A DNA stretch of 64,000 nt from Bacteroidota bacterium (GCA_016706595.1 JADJJH010000002.1:1068504-1132503); one strand, 5' to 3'. Positions 1 to 9,250 are shown, counted from the first letter of the stretch. Made by a program: numbers and translations. The notes: generated by a model not told the origin, from the sequence alone.

Positions 1-184
1 CGGCCATAATCAAAGCATCTTCTACCGAATCAAGCACTTCGGCATCTACTTCCGATTTACCTGCAATGGCTTTGGTAATCCGTGTAAAAAAACCTTCTTT
101 GGTTTTCTCGAGTCCTTTATCGAGTGTTTCTTTTGCTACTTCCTGTTCTTTATTGCGTTTAAACAGTTTATCAAATAATCCCAT
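1..184 (-). CDS. ftsY: FtsY, signal recognition particle receptor (N-terminal part)
   Basis: FtsY is the SRP receptor GTPase that docks ribosome-SRP complexes at the membrane for co-translational insertion. Only the first 61 residues lie in the window; the gene runs off the left edge. The visible part starts MGLFDKLFKRNKE and continues with a lysine-rich stretch containing KTKEGFFTRITKAI and then EVLDSVEDALIMA. This is the usual start of the SRP54-type N-terminal helical bundle in Bacteroidota FtsY, which lacks the long acidic A domain of E. coli. The GTPase G motifs are outside the window, so the call rests on this N-terminal pattern. Confidence 0.85.
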   Translation of the reverse strand, partial: MGLFDKLFKRNKEQEVAKETLDKGLEKTKEGFFTRITKAIAGKSEVDAEVLDSVEDALIMA

Positions 185-502
185 AGGCGCAAATGTAAAC
201 AAAGGAAAGGAAAAATGTAATGTTGTTAGATTGATAAGGCGTTAAGGTGTTCGAGATTTTGGTGCGTTAATGAATAACAATTTTTAATTTTTGAAGCTAT
301 TTCCCGCTTTTCGTTTCTACTCCTCACCAGCCGAGGCGTCTGGTTGCGGGGTATTCACTACAATCGGGGCTAGAAATTCGACCTTACAAGTATGAAATGC
401 CGAACATAGAATGATTTGTGTCTGAACGAAAACTAAGGGTTTGATAAGAAAGCGTCAAAGGCGAGGATGATGATGTAGTTGATGTTTTCTTGCAAACACT
501 AA
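185..502. repeat. Gene-free spacer with a dispersed-repeat-like block and a half repeat
   Basis: No gene is visible between ftsY and the M1 peptidase. Positions 290-385 contain ATTTCCCGCTTTTCG and then TACAATCGGGGCTAG, word blocks I associate from memory with intergenic repeats of Bacteroidota; this is unproven here. A second block around 399-425 (ACCTTACAAGTATGAAA) resembles 6617-6633 (ACCTTGAAGTATGAAAG). Positions 484-501 (GTTTTCTTGCAAACACTA) match the arms of the inverted repeat at 8960-9105 with two differences. Confidence 0.5.
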
Positions 503-3500
503 TTAAAAAGCTCTATTCACGCCAACTATCCATCTAAATGCTAAGTACTCGGGTTGAGCTGCTGGTGGTGCACTTAAAAAGAATGGCATATCAAACCTAA
601 TGGTAAAAGGATTTACTTTTTCAAGAGCACCCCATTTCTTAATCGTAAGGGCAAAGCCAATACCTGCATCGGCTCGTAGTTTACTCCAAGCTTTTACCGG
701 ATTAAGATCAGGGATATTTGAAGGGTTTAATTTTCCTCTACTTATTGCACCGGCATCGCCAAATAGGTATGCATCCAAGTGCAAATAATCACGAAGGTAT
801 TTTGGACGAAACTTGAAATATTTATCAAATTCAATTTCCATATTCATTGCGGCACCGCTCCGTCCTTTATAGTTGATGTATAAGTTTCCCGCATCATCAT
901 TATCGATGGCATAATAGCCATTATAGCCACGTAAGTTTAATCCACCCCCGCTATGCCATTCTGCCAATGCATCGGTGGTAAATCCTCCTGCAGAAAGAGG
1001 AACAAAACCTTGTGAACGATTAAATTTATTTTCCATCATCTCCTCAGGATTTGCCCCTTGCATAAATAAGGCGCTTTCATAAGGAATATCGTTGCCAGTA
1101 CCGAAACGTATACATCCACGACTACGGATATTGAGTTTTTTCCACGCTTTTTCATTCACAAGTTCTCCTTGCAAATAAGCATAATTGTACGAGAGTGGGG
1201 CACGTAAGGTAAGTTTGCCGATACCATTTCCTGTAGGTTTATTAAATGATTGATTGAGTTGTAACTGCAAATAAGAGTTTTCTTTTGTGCGATTTGCCGT
1301 ATTGTTTTCACCTGCATAACTCGACCATTCCTCTTTAAATAGTAGGTAATCTCGCTTTGTGTCGGCTTTACGATACAGCGAGGTAATTTCTATATTTACT
1401 TGTAATTTGTCGTTTAAGTTTTGATATGCATAGGCACTATGTTTTGCAAATCCATCCATGAAACGCGAAGACAATCCCCAATTTATTTTATTTGAAATTT
1501 GCTTGAGGGGCGTTTCGTATCGAATCGTATAATCAATGGGTGAAACATTTTGCCACCAGCTTTCACCTTCAAATGATCGATATTGTAATTGTGAAAGCAT
1601 GCGTGTATTTAACCAAACCGTTCCATATACTTTACGTAAGGTATTAAAATAATTGCCATCGAAATGTAAGCCTGCTTTAAGACCATCGATAGGGTTCCAC
1701 CAAAAATCAGGTCGCCAATACAAGGTATATTTTTTCCAACCATTTGCATTATTCATAAAATTATCGAAGCGAACTATTCGTGATTCGGGTGCTAATTTTA
1801 AATTCGGACGTTTGTAATTATCCATCATGTCAATATCGGCTAAACGATTCGTGGTGTCAATTTGCACCAACTTAATTCCTGAAGGTATTTTTACCGTTGC
1901 AGTATAGGTTGGACGTAATAAATCCCAGCCATACCATTGAAGCAATTGTGTGTGATTACTGGTTTTTTTGAAATAGGTATTTGGAATTGTAAAATTATAT
2001 TGTTGTTTGTTTTTTGCAGTTACGGTAAAGTCGACTGGCATTTGCATGTCACCATAACGCTTCAGTTTGATTTTAAATACATCAGTTTCATTGGCTTTTT
2101 TAACCGATAGAATTCCATAATCGATATGTTTGGTGGTTTCCATCCACTGGTCAAAAAACCAATTTAAATCTTGATGTGTGTACTCAATGATACTTTCTCT
2201 AAAATCTTCGAAGTAAGGATGCGCAATTTTCCATTTAGCCACATAGTGCTTCATAGCATTTAAAAATAATTCATCGCCCAAAAGATATTGAAGATTATAC
2301 AACATAGTAGCTGTTTTATGATACACATTGCTATATCCATTTTCGTGACCTAGTGCTGAATGAAAATCATTACTATGAGTATTTAGAGCTTTGTCTGTGT
2401 TGCGCACTGCATCTGCCATATATCGATTATATACAGTACGGTCTTTGGTGCCTAATGGTATATGATATTTAGCCTTGAATTTATTTTTTTCTTTTGAGCT
2501 GATCATCAAGGATCCATCAATTTTCTCCAATCCATACGATGTGATAAACTGTGTAAATCCTTCGTCTAATGCAGCGCGATACGTTTCATTATTGCCAATC
2601 ATACCATAAAACCAATTATGACCAATTTCATGCATAAACAATCCATGAAAATCAGGTTCGGCGCCTCCATCCAAAGTTAGCATCGGGTATTCCATCCCGT
2701 CGTTTGCATCGACTGCTACCATTTTTAAATATTCGTACATGCCAAAACTTTCAGAAAAAGTTTGAATAATTTTGGCTACATAACTTGGTGCAGTTTGCCA
2801 ACGCGAAGCATGTGGTTCTGTAACTAAGGCGATACACTTGATACCATTCCATTCGGTTTCGCCAATACGGTAACTTGGGTCAGCAGTAAATGCAAAGTCG
2901 TGCACATTAATACCTATATAATGCCAGGTTTTTCGCTTGGTACTATCATAAGGTGTAATGATTGAGGGGGCTTCATTCCAAGGCTTATTGGCAAAATTTT
3001 TAATATCCAGTTTTTCACGCAGCCCACCTGCATATACTTCATTTGCATTTTGTAATACGCCGGTTGCTTCAACCACATAGTTATTGGCAAAAGTGAGTTC
3101 AACATCAAACAAGCCAAAGTCGCCATACAATTCTTTGTTCAGATGCTGATCAGTGTCCCAGCCTTTCTTTTTATCATATACGCATATACGCGGATACCAA
3201 TGCACGCCATTGAAGTGTTTGTTGCCAAATGAATTATATATGGCCATTCGACGTCGATGGTCGCCACGATCGAAATAAGTTTTAAACAACATGGCAAGCT
3301 GAATAGATTTACCAGGCAATAGTGGCTGATTAAGATACACTTTCATTACTGTATTATCGAGCTCTTTAATGGCCGGCTCGCCATTTACTTTGATATTATC
3401 TATCGTGGTGCCTAAACCTAAATTTCCGTATTGCCCTCGATTTCTAATGGGTTGTTTATTAGCTGCATGAAGTTCTTCAAGATAAGAGCCTTTGGTAAAA

Positions 3501-3790
3501 GCATTTTGGTATAAATGAAAGTATACGAAGGTAAGCGTATCGGGCGAGTTATTCCAGTAGGTAAGTTCTTCACTTGCAGATATAATATTTGTTCGCTCGT
3601 CGATATTAGCCTTAATTTTATAAGCTACATCTTGTTGCCAATAGGCGGCATTTGGTTTGCGATTTTGCCAATACATTTTATTCTGGCTATTCCGATAAGC
3701 ATTGTCGTTATAGGTTTGGGAATAGCATGCTGCGTTATGTAAAAGAATACAAAACAGCATACAACAAAAGTGAATGATTGAAATTTTCAT
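503..3790 (-). CDS. M1-family zinc metallopeptidase, exported
   Basis: This is a large (1095 aa) aminopeptidase-like protein. The zinc site HEIGHNW at about residue 387, followed by ALDEGF, matches the HExxH-(18)-E gluzincin signature of family M1. A hydrophobic N-terminus (MKISIIHFCCMLFCILLHNAAC) is a signal peptide, probably a lipoprotein-type one, so it acts in the periplasm or on the surface. Residues after about 640 form a long beta-rich extension found in many Bacteroidota M1 proteins; the last part (RADAGIGFALTIKKWG, then PFTIRFDMPFFLS) looks like outer-membrane beta strands. It lies 20 bp downstream of the DUF6438-TonB gene on the same strand and may share its transcript. The physiological substrate is unknown. 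Confidence 0.85.
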   Translation of the reverse strand: MKISIIHFCCMLFCILLHNAACYSQTYNDNAYRNSQNKMYWQNRKPNAAYWQQDVAYKIKANIDERTNIISASEELTYWNNSPDTLTFVYFHLYQNAFTKGSYLEELHAANKQPIRNRGQYGNLGLGTTIDNIKVNGEPAIKELDNTVMKVYLNQPLLPGKSIQLAMLFKTYFDRGDHRRRMAIYNSFGNKHFNGVHWYPRICVYDKKKGWDTDQHLNKELYGDFGLFDVELTFANNYVVEATGVLQNANEVYAGGLREKLDIKNFANKPWNEAPSIITPYDSTKRKTWHYIGINVHDFAFTADPSYRIGETEWNGIKCIALVTEPHASRWQTAPSYVAKIIQTFSESFGMYEYLKMVAVDANDGMEYPMLTLDGGAEPDFHGLFMHEIGHNWFYGMIGNNETYRAALDEGFTQFITSYGLEKIDGSLMISSKEKNKFKAKYHIPLGTKDRTVYNRYMADAVRNTDKALNTHSNDFHSALGHENGYSNVYHKTATMLYNLQYLLGDELFLNAMKHYVAKWKIAHPYFEDFRESIIEYTHQDLNWFFDQWMETTKHIDYGILSVKKANETDVFKIKLKRYGDMQMPVDFTVTAKNKQQYNFTIPNTYFKKTSNHTQLLQWYGWDLLRPTYTATVKIPSGIKLVQIDTTNRLADIDMMDNYKRPNLKLAPESRIVRFDNFMNNANGWKKYTLYWRPDFWWNPIDGLKAGLHFDGNYFNTLRKVYGTVWLNTRMLSQLQYRSFEGESWWQNVSPIDYTIRYETPLKQISNKINWGLSSRFMDGFAKHSAYAYQNLNDKLQVNIEITSLYRKADTKRDYLLFKEEWSSYAGENNTANRTKENSYLQLQLNQSFNKPTGNGIGKLTLRAPLSYNYAYLQGELVNEKAWKKLNIRSRGCIRFGTGNDIPYESALFMQGANPEEMMENKFNRSQGFVPLSAGGFTTDALAEWHSGGGLNLRGYNGYYAIDNDDAGNLYINYKGRSGAAMNMEIEFDKYFKFRPKYLRDYLHLDAYLFGDAGAISRGKLNPSNIPDLNPVKAWSKLRADAGIGFALTIKKWGALEKVNPFTIRFDMPFFLSAPPAAQPEYLAFRWIVGVNRAF

Positions 3791-3810
3791 GCAGTAAAAT
3801 TAGTTAATAA

Positions 3811-4604
3811 TTAATCGAGAGTGAAAACAATGGGCAGTGTAAATTTCGAATCAACTTTAGCGCCATTTTGTGTGCCGGGTTTCCAAAGTGGCATGTCTTT
3901 AATTACCCTTACAGCCTCTTCATCCAGTCCGAACCCTACCGCTTTAATAACTTTTACATCTTTTATTTTGCCTTCGTTTGTAATCGTAAATTCACAGATG
4001 ACCTTTCCTTGGATATTTTGTTCTAATGCAAGCCGCGGGTAAACAATATGTGTAGACAAATAATTCATAAGTGCTTCATCTCCTCCCGGAAATTCAGCTT
4101 CATGTTCAACAAAAACAAATGTGCTTTTATCTTTTCCAACACCGATTTGCAGATCTGGTCCGTTGTTTTCTTCTTTAGTTTCTGTCCACTTTAAGGTATT
4201 TACTAAAGAGTCAATTTTTTTTCCAATGGTTTCAAGATACTTAGGGCCGCTTTCGCCATTTTTAATTGATTTCGGTTTGCCATTTACGGTAAAGGTAAAA
4301 TTGAGTCGTGGCAAATCAGCAGCTATTGGTTTATAAACATTTTGCAATGAAAGAAGTTTATAGCCCGATATCTGTTTTATGAATTTCTGCATTTGTGAAA
4401 CAGTAATTTTGGCCTCTCGTTTACCAATAAATTCAGTATTCTTTTTCCTTCGTAATATATCGCACCATTACTCATCAATTCAACAGTATACACCGGACAA
4501 CGTCCAAAGCATGCTGTTCGGTCCATTTTAAGATAGGTTATTTTATTTTGTGAGTTTGCACTTAAAACGAATACATTTAATAAAAGTAGTAGGTAATATT
4601 TCAT
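3811..4604 (-). pseudogene. DUF6438 and TonB C-terminal protein, split by a one-base frameshift
   Basis: Two overlapping reading frames together make one protein. The first (from 4604) has a signal peptide (MKYYLLLLLNVFVLSANSQ) and the start of a DUF6438 domain (TACFGRCPVYTVELMSNG). The second continues the same domain (GKREAKITVSQMQKFIKQI) and ends with a TonB C-terminal domain (AEFPGGDEALMNYL, then GKVICEFTITNEGKI and MPLWKPGTQNG). Adding one A to the five-A run at 4442-4446 (T on the plus strand) restores a single frame. The cause may be a sequencing error, a real mutation or slippage. TonB_C domains outside TonB itself are common in Bacteroidota envelope proteins; the function here is not known. 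Confidence 0.8.
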
Positions 4605-4627
4605 TTTGTACGAATTTATATTTTATA

Positions 4628-4664
4628 ATAACTTTTCTAAAGTTAGTGACTTTAGAAAAGTTAT
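4628..4664. repeat. Perfect 16-bp hairpin upstream of the REP-type transposase
   Basis: ATAACTTTTCTAAAGT at 4628-4643 and its exact complement at 4649-4664 flank a 5-base loop (TAGTG). Part of the arm recurs at 4676-4688 (TTTTAGAAAAGTT). The hairpin lies 56 bp before the transposase gene, the place where REP-type hairpins recognised by such enzymes often sit. It could also end transcription of the minus-strand genes or of neither. Confidence 0.7.
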
Positions 4665-4719
4665 TAATATAATTTTTTAGAAAAGTTAAAATAATACAAT
4701 ACTTTTCAATTACCAAATC

Positions 4720-5391
4720 ATGTTGCAGCAAAATACAATATATCATATGTATAACCATGCGAATGGAGATGATAATTTGTTTCGAAGCCAAGAAAATTAT
4801 CAATTTTTTTTAAACAAAATGGCTTGTCATTTAATTCCTTTTGTTGAGCTGTATGCGTATTGTTTAATGCCAAATCATTTTCATCTGCTTCTGAAAATTA
4901 AGAATTTCGATGATGTAGTTTCTTTTTATGAACATGCAATTTCTTCAAGCGATTTACATGCTATAGAAATGAATGATTTGCAAGTGAAGCTAAATAAGCT
5001 TATTCTTATGCAGATGTCCGAAAATTTTCAATTTTCATATTCTTTGTATGTCTCAAAGCAATTCTCTAATTTATTTAGTAGCTATACACAAGCCTTTAAT
5101 AAGCTCTATAAAAGAAGAGGTTCATTATTTATTAAAAATTTTAAGCGAAAAGAAGTTGACTCACTTTCTTACTTTAAAAAGGTTTTGGTTTATATACATA
5201 AGAACCCAATGCATCATGGCTTTGTTTCTAATTTCGAAAATTGGAATTGGCATTCATATCACTTGTTGATGTCAGGCAAATCGGAATTATTGAATGTGCA
5301 GGAAGTTATGAAACATTTTGTCGATCTAGATGAATTCTCGAAATTTCACTACCAATATGGCAATCAATTTGAAGTTGACATGTTTGAATAA
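4720..5391 (+). CDS. REP-associated / IS200-type Y1 transposase
   Basis: This HUH single-strand DNA transposase (223 aa) belongs to the Y1_Tnp / RAYT group, which nick hairpin-bearing single-stranded DNA through one catalytic tyrosine. The HUH pair is visible in LMPNHFHLLLKI near residue 50, and the candidate catalytic tyrosine is in VYIHKNPMHHG near residue 164. The N-terminus (TIYHMYNHANGDDNLF) and the motif KRRGSLFIKNFKRK are typical of the Bacteroidota branch. It is a lone gene with no partner tnpB and no clear element ends apart from the hairpin at 4628-4664, as expected for a domesticated RAYT rather than a complete insertion sequence. Confidence 0.85.
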   Translation: MLQQNTIYHMYNHANGDDNLFRSQENYQFFLNKMACHLIPFVELYAYCLMPNHFHLLLKIKNFDDVVSFYEHAISSSDLHAIEMNDLQVKLNKLILMQMSENFQFSYSLYVSKQFSNLFSSYTQAFNKLYKRRGSLFIKNFKRKEVDSLSYFKKVLVYIHKNPMHHGFVSNFENWNWHSYHLLMSGKSELLNVQEVMKHFVDLDEFSKFHYQYGNQFEVDMFE

Positions 5392-5442
5392 TTACTTTAT
5401 CATGTTAATATTTCTTGATGCTTGTGGTGTTTTCATTTTCCT

Positions 5443-5472
5443 ATTGTGGCTCAAAAGTTTTTTGTACATTTG
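5443..5472 (+). promoter_or_regulatory. Bacteroidota-type promoter before ruvB
   Basis: ATTG at 5443-5446 and TACATTTG at 5465-5472 (match to TAnnTTTG) are 18 bp apart. The start codon at 5479 is only a few bases downstream, so the transcript would have almost no leader. This supports the inner start codon for ruvB. Confidence 0.55.
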
Positions 5473-5478
5473 ACACCC

Positions 5479-6507
5479 ATGGCAAATCCGAATTTACAAG
5501 CAGAATTGAATGATCAGGGTCCTGAAAAGGAGTTCGAAAATAGTATACGGCCATCCAGTATGCACGAGTTTTCTGGTCAGCAAGAGCTGATTGAAAACTT
5601 AAGCATTTTTATTCGAGCTGCAAACCAAAGAGGCGAAGCCTTAGATCATGTTTTGTTTCATGGACCTCCCGGATTGGGCAAAACTACCTTGTCGCGAATT
5701 GTTGCTAATGAATTGGGCGTAAATATTAAAGAAACCAGTGGGCCTGTAATTGAAAAGCCAGCCGACCTTGCAGGATTACTGACCAGTCTAGAAACAAGAG
5801 ATGTTTTATTTATCGATGAAATTCATAGGTTAGGTACTGTGGTGGAAGAATATTTATATGCCGCCATGGAGGATTATAAAATTGATATCATGATTGATAG
5901 CGGTCCGAATGCGAGAAGTATACAAATTGCTTTGAACCCATTTACTTTAGTAGGTGCAACTACACGTTCGGGTTTATTAACGGCACCATTACTATCACGC
6001 TTCGGTATTAAATCGCGTTTGAATTATTATACCCTCGATGTACTCGATAAAATTGTTTCTCGAAGTGCCGGTTTATTAAACGTAAAAATAACCAGTGACG
6101 CCTCTCGTGAAATAGCGCGTAGAAGCCGAGGTACACCACGTATCGCCAACGGATTATTACGAAGAATGCGTGATTTTGCCCAAATACTTGGCAATGGTGT
6201 TATCGATTTAGGTATTTCGGAACATGGCTTAAAAGCTTTAAAAGTTGATGCACATGGGTTAGATGAAATGGATAATAAAATTTTATTGACGCTTATTGAA
6301 AAATTTAAAGGCGGACCGGTTGGTATTAATAATATTGCTACAGCCGTTGGTGAAGAAAGCGGTACTATCGAAGAAGTGTATGAACCTTTTTTAATTCAAG
6401 AAGGTTATATTTTACGAACCCCTCGCGGACGAGAAGCTACAGAGAAAGCGTATAAGCATTTGAACTTGGGCAATAAATGGCAAGCCGGAAGTGGTAGTTT
6501 GTTTTAA
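5479..6507 (+). CDS. ruvB: RuvB, Holliday junction branch migration ATPase
   Basis: RuvB is the AAA+ motor that, with RuvA, drives branch migration of Holliday junctions. Visible motifs are Walker A HGPPGLGKTT, Walker B LFIDEIHRL, sensor 1 VGATTRSG, and the arginine-finger region followed by the winged helix (PFLIQEGYILRTPRGR) at the C-terminus. An upstream in-frame ATG at 5422 would add 19 residues without family resemblance; the start at 5479 (MANPNLQ) gives the usual length (342 aa) and fits the promoter at 5443-5472. No ruvA or ruvC is adjacent. Confidence 0.95.
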   Translation: MANPNLQAELNDQGPEKEFENSIRPSSMHEFSGQQELIENLSIFIRAANQRGEALDHVLFHGPPGLGKTTLSRIVANELGVNIKETSGPVIEKPADLAGLLTSLETRDVLFIDEIHRLGTVVEEYLYAAMEDYKIDIMIDSGPNARSIQIALNPFTLVGATTRSGLLTAPLLSRFGIKSRLNYYTLDVLDKIVSRSAGLLNVKITSDASREIARRSRGTPRIANGLLRRMRDFAQILGNGVIDLGISEHGLKALKVDAHGLDEMDNKILLTLIEKFKGGPVGINNIATAVGEESGTIEEVYEPFLIQEGYILRTPRGREATEKAYKHLNLGNKWQAGSGSLF

Positions 6508-6829
6508 GGAGTTTTAGATGTGCGCTATATTTTTTGTATCCTGACATCCAATTCCTACCGTCTAATCGCTGCAATAATTATTTCGCTCAAGGGCTGCCGG
6601 ATTGAGCGATTATACCTTGAAGTATGAAAGGATATAAGCGAAAGCCGGAACTTAAGTCGAGCAAGGTTACTATGCCGATAGCCCCAAAAAATTTATGACT
6701 AGAAAACTTTTCTTTCATTAACGAGCAAACCCCGCATTTACGAATTCACCAATTTACGAATTCACCAATTGTCAAATTCTCCCATCAGCACATCCGATAG
6801 CTATCGGATCACATTCGCACATTCGCACT
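6508..6829. repeat. Convergent spacer with short word repeats and an 18-bp palindrome
   Basis: This gap lies between two convergent genes and has no coding region. It contains a 7-bp stem (CGCTCAA / TTGAGCG) near 6583-6607, a tandem copy of TTTACGAATTCACCAA at 6735-6769, a perfect palindrome ATCCGATAGCTATCGGAT at 6792-6809, and CACATTCG words just before the M42 gene end. Similar words recur in the convergent spacer at 28329-28440. A transcription-stop role for both genes is plausible but not shown. Confidence 0.55.
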
Positions 6830-7930
6830 TTACAAATACTGATAGTTCGTCTTGGGTGTTAATTTTAAAAGCACTTCATACATCAGTTTGATACAATGTT
6901 CAACATCATGTTTATGAACGGTTTCCACAGTAGTATGCATATAACGTAAAGGCAAAGATATTAGGGCACTGGGTACGCCACCATTGCTAAAGGCAAATGC
7001 ATCAGTATCGGTTCCGGTAAATCGCGAGGCAGCTTGTAATTGATGTGGAATTTTATTTTTCTTGGCGGTATCTAAAATGATATCTAATAAGATATTATGA
7101 ACGGCAGGTGCGTAAGAAATGACCGGTCCGGCCCCACAACTTGCTTCGCCTTGTGCGGCTTTACTCATCATGGGTGTGGTTGTGTCGTGAGTAACATCAG
7201 TGCAAATAGCCACATTAGGTTTTATTCGTTGCGCAATCATGGTGGCGCCATTTAATCCAACTTCTTCTTGCACTGAGTTTACGATATATAACCCAAAAGG
7301 AAGTTTCTTTTTGTTTTCTTTTAATAATCTGGCAACTTCAGCAATCATAATGCCCCCCATTCGGTTATCGTGTGCACGTGCTATCCAATAACCATTATTG
7401 CCTTCTTCAAAACCTTCGGTAAACGTACAAACGCAACCTACATGTATGCCCAGTTCTTCAACCTCTTTTTTGTTTTTACAATGCACATCAATCCATATCG
7501 TTTCAATTTCGGGTTTCTTTTCGGTTTGTGGTGTGCGAACATGAATAGCAGGCCATCCAAAGACACCACGCACTACACCTTTTTTTGTATGAATATTTAC
7601 TCTTTTCGACGGGGCAATTTGATGGTCGCTTCCTCCGTTTCTGCAAACATGAATAAAGCCATCTGAAGTTATATATTTCACATACCAACTAATTTCATCG
7701 GCATGAGCTTCAATCACTACTTTGTATGGCGCATCCGGATTAATGATACCAACGGCAGTTCCATACGGGTCAACCATGTGTGTATCAATATAAGGCTTCA
7801 AATACTCGAGCCATATTTTTTGCCCGCTAGCCTCATAGCCTGTCGGTGATGCATTGTTTAAATACGTTTTTATAAACTCAAGTGAACTTTCTTTAAAGAA
7901 TTCTTTTTTTGCAGATTTTGCCTTAGCCAT
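6830..7930 (-). CDS. M42-family metalloaminopeptidase / endoglucanase-like peptidase
   Basis: This 366-residue cytoplasmic peptidase belongs to the M42 family, tetrahedral dinuclear zinc aminopeptidases that trim short peptides. The metal and catalytic positions are visible in order: EAHADEI (His, Asp), AHDNRMGG (bridging Asp), NSVQEEVGL (Glu-Glu), CTDVTHD (Asp) and LRYMHTTVE (His). There is no signal peptide. The start at 7930 (MAKAKSAKKEFF) gives a typical length. It is a single gene convergent with ruvB. Confidence 0.9.
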   Translation of the reverse strand: MAKAKSAKKEFFKESSLEFIKTYLNNASPTGYEASGQKIWLEYLKPYIDTHMVDPYGTAVGIINPDAPYKVVIEAHADEISWYVKYITSDGFIHVCRNGGSDHQIAPSKRVNIHTKKGVVRGVFGWPAIHVRTPQTEKKPEIETIWIDVHCKNKKEVEELGIHVGCVCTFTEGFEEGNNGYWIARAHDNRMGGIMIAEVARLLKENKKKLPFGLYIVNSVQEEVGLNGATMIAQRIKPNVAICTDVTHDTTTPMMSKAAQGEASCGAGPVISYAPAVHNILLDIILDTAKKNKIPHQLQAASRFTGTDTDAFAFSNGGVPSALISLPLRYMHTTVETVHKHDVEHCIKLMYEVLLKLTPKTNYQYL

Positions 7931-8376
7931 ATTGATATGTTTGAAGGCAACGAATGTAATATAAAAATTAGATTTGTTTTGGATTTTAGAGTGTCCATCT
8001 GTGAAAATGCACCAAGTGACGAACTTTATTTGTAATTGCTATGAATCTCACTAAAGTTTATTTGAATGCACTTCCATAGAGGATAATTCATTCTTGAAGG
8101 CCTATGGAAAATAGCGTTAAAAAATGATCGAAATGAGGCGCAAAAAATACCTTTGTCCGAGTAAGTATAGCCAAATGAAGCGTGGCACGAGTTTAGGTAT
8201 TTTAAGCCGAATGAAAATCATTTTAGCTATTTTTCATGAGCCTTGACTTTTTTGTTTCTTTTTGTGTCAAGACAAAAAGAAAAGAATATTAAGGTGACGA
8301 AGATTGATATAGCTTAACGGATTGTCATTATGAATAGAAATGAACATGAAAAATTGATATCAATCAAAGACAAGAT
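7931..8376. repeat. Spacer with a large imperfect inverted repeat and an 11-bp hairpin
   Basis: No gene is seen. Arms of about 46-52 bp at 8101-8152 and 8195-8240 are imperfectly complementary (for example GGAAAATAGC against AGCTATTTTTCAT, and AAAAAATACCT against AGGTATTTT), around a loop of 42 bases. Directly after it, TTTCTTTTTGT at 8255-8265 pairs exactly with ACAAAAAGAAA at 8272-8282. The large repeat could be a miniature transposable element or a structured RNA; the short hairpin could be a terminator. Confidence 0.65.
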
Positions 8377-8874
8377 TTAGCCAATAACACTTTCTTGCTT
8401 TAAAAATTGGTCAAGCTGGTCAAATGTAGCTTGGAAACCAGATTTTAATATGTCAATAGAAGCCTCGAATGTTGCTATTTCAATTTCTGTTGCTTGAAAG
8501 GGAATGGCTGAAAAATGAATGGTAGTTATTTGATCATCAGTGTGAAAGTTAATAGTGTTCAATATTTCAGCTGGCCAATTGGGCGAAATAGGATGACGTG
8601 TAATTTGCCCTTGCTCGTCTGAAAAATGAACAGTGAAAACAATTTTTTCATGAGGTGCAATTTCTCGATAAGTAAACTTTCCCCATGATTCATAGCCTTC
8701 TGGAGATTTAATTCCGTAATGAAAAAAACCATCTACTTTAAAATCCATACTTGCCGAAAATATACTTAATGATTTAGGAATCCACCATTGTATGATTTGT
8801 TCCATTTCGGTAAAGGCTTCCCAAACTTTTTGGATAGGCGCATGTATGGAATGGGTAAGTTCAAAATGTTGCAT
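8377..8874 (-). CDS. SRPBCC / AHSA1-like domain protein
   Basis: This protein has the START/Bet v1-like fold of the AHSA1 group, whose members bind hydrophobic ligands or act as Hsp90 co-factors in eukaryotes. The N-terminal pattern LTHSIHAPIQKVWEAFTE, then QWWIP and the later LKSGFQATFDQL match the family. An in-frame start at 8904 adds ten residues; the start at 8874 (MQHFELTHSI) is preferred because it begins at the first beta strand. It is a single gene without operon partners. The ligand is unknown. Confidence 0.75.
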   Translation of the reverse strand: MQHFELTHSIHAPIQKVWEAFTEMEQIIQWWIPKSLSIFSASMDFKVDGFFHYGIKSPEGYESWGKFTYREIAPHEKIVFTVHFSDEQGQITRHPISPNWPAEILNTINFHTDDQITTIHFSAIPFQATEIEIATFEASIDILKSGFQATFDQLDQFLKQESVIG

Positions 8875-9250
8875 GTACTGTATAATTTTGCCGAAGATAT
8901 TCATTTTCAGAAAGCTTGCATTTTTTTAATTTAAATGGAAAGGATTTGAAATCCATATTTAGTGTCTGCAAGAAAACTAATGTGCCTGATAAGGAAAGGT
9001 CAAGTTCAAGGCTTGCGAAGCAAAAAAAAAATAGAGTTTACTTGGGTAAATGACATTTTTTTTTGCAAGCATAACGCAGAAATTGGCGTTTTCTTGCAGG
9101 CACTATTTAGGGCTAGCTCATAAATTTGAGAGTGCGTTATATGTGAGGCGGGGTTGATGAAGCTATATATTCATATTGCGATTCAGACCCAACGAAACAG
9201 ATGGCGTGCTATCGAGTTTATGAGCCCTATTTACAATTCGATAAGAATAC
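8875..9250. repeat. Spacer with nested inverted repeats (about 8960-9235)
   Basis: No gene is seen. TAGTGTCTGCAAGAAAAC at 8960-8977 pairs with GTTTTCTTGCAGGCACTA at 9088-9105 with one mismatch. Inside, a GCTTGC...A-run faces a T-run...GCAAGC (about 9022-9070), so the whole unit could fold on itself. A further pair, GCTCATAAA near 9116 and TTTATGAGC near 9219, lies just outside. The arm also occurs once at 484-501. The layout suggests a small non-autonomous repeat. Confidence 0.6.

Noticed and set aside
4543..4803. An 86-codon minus-strand frame across the hairpin at 4628-4664
   Set aside because: It overlaps the transposase start and the DUF6438 gene and is low-complexity; a shadow of AT-rich DNA.
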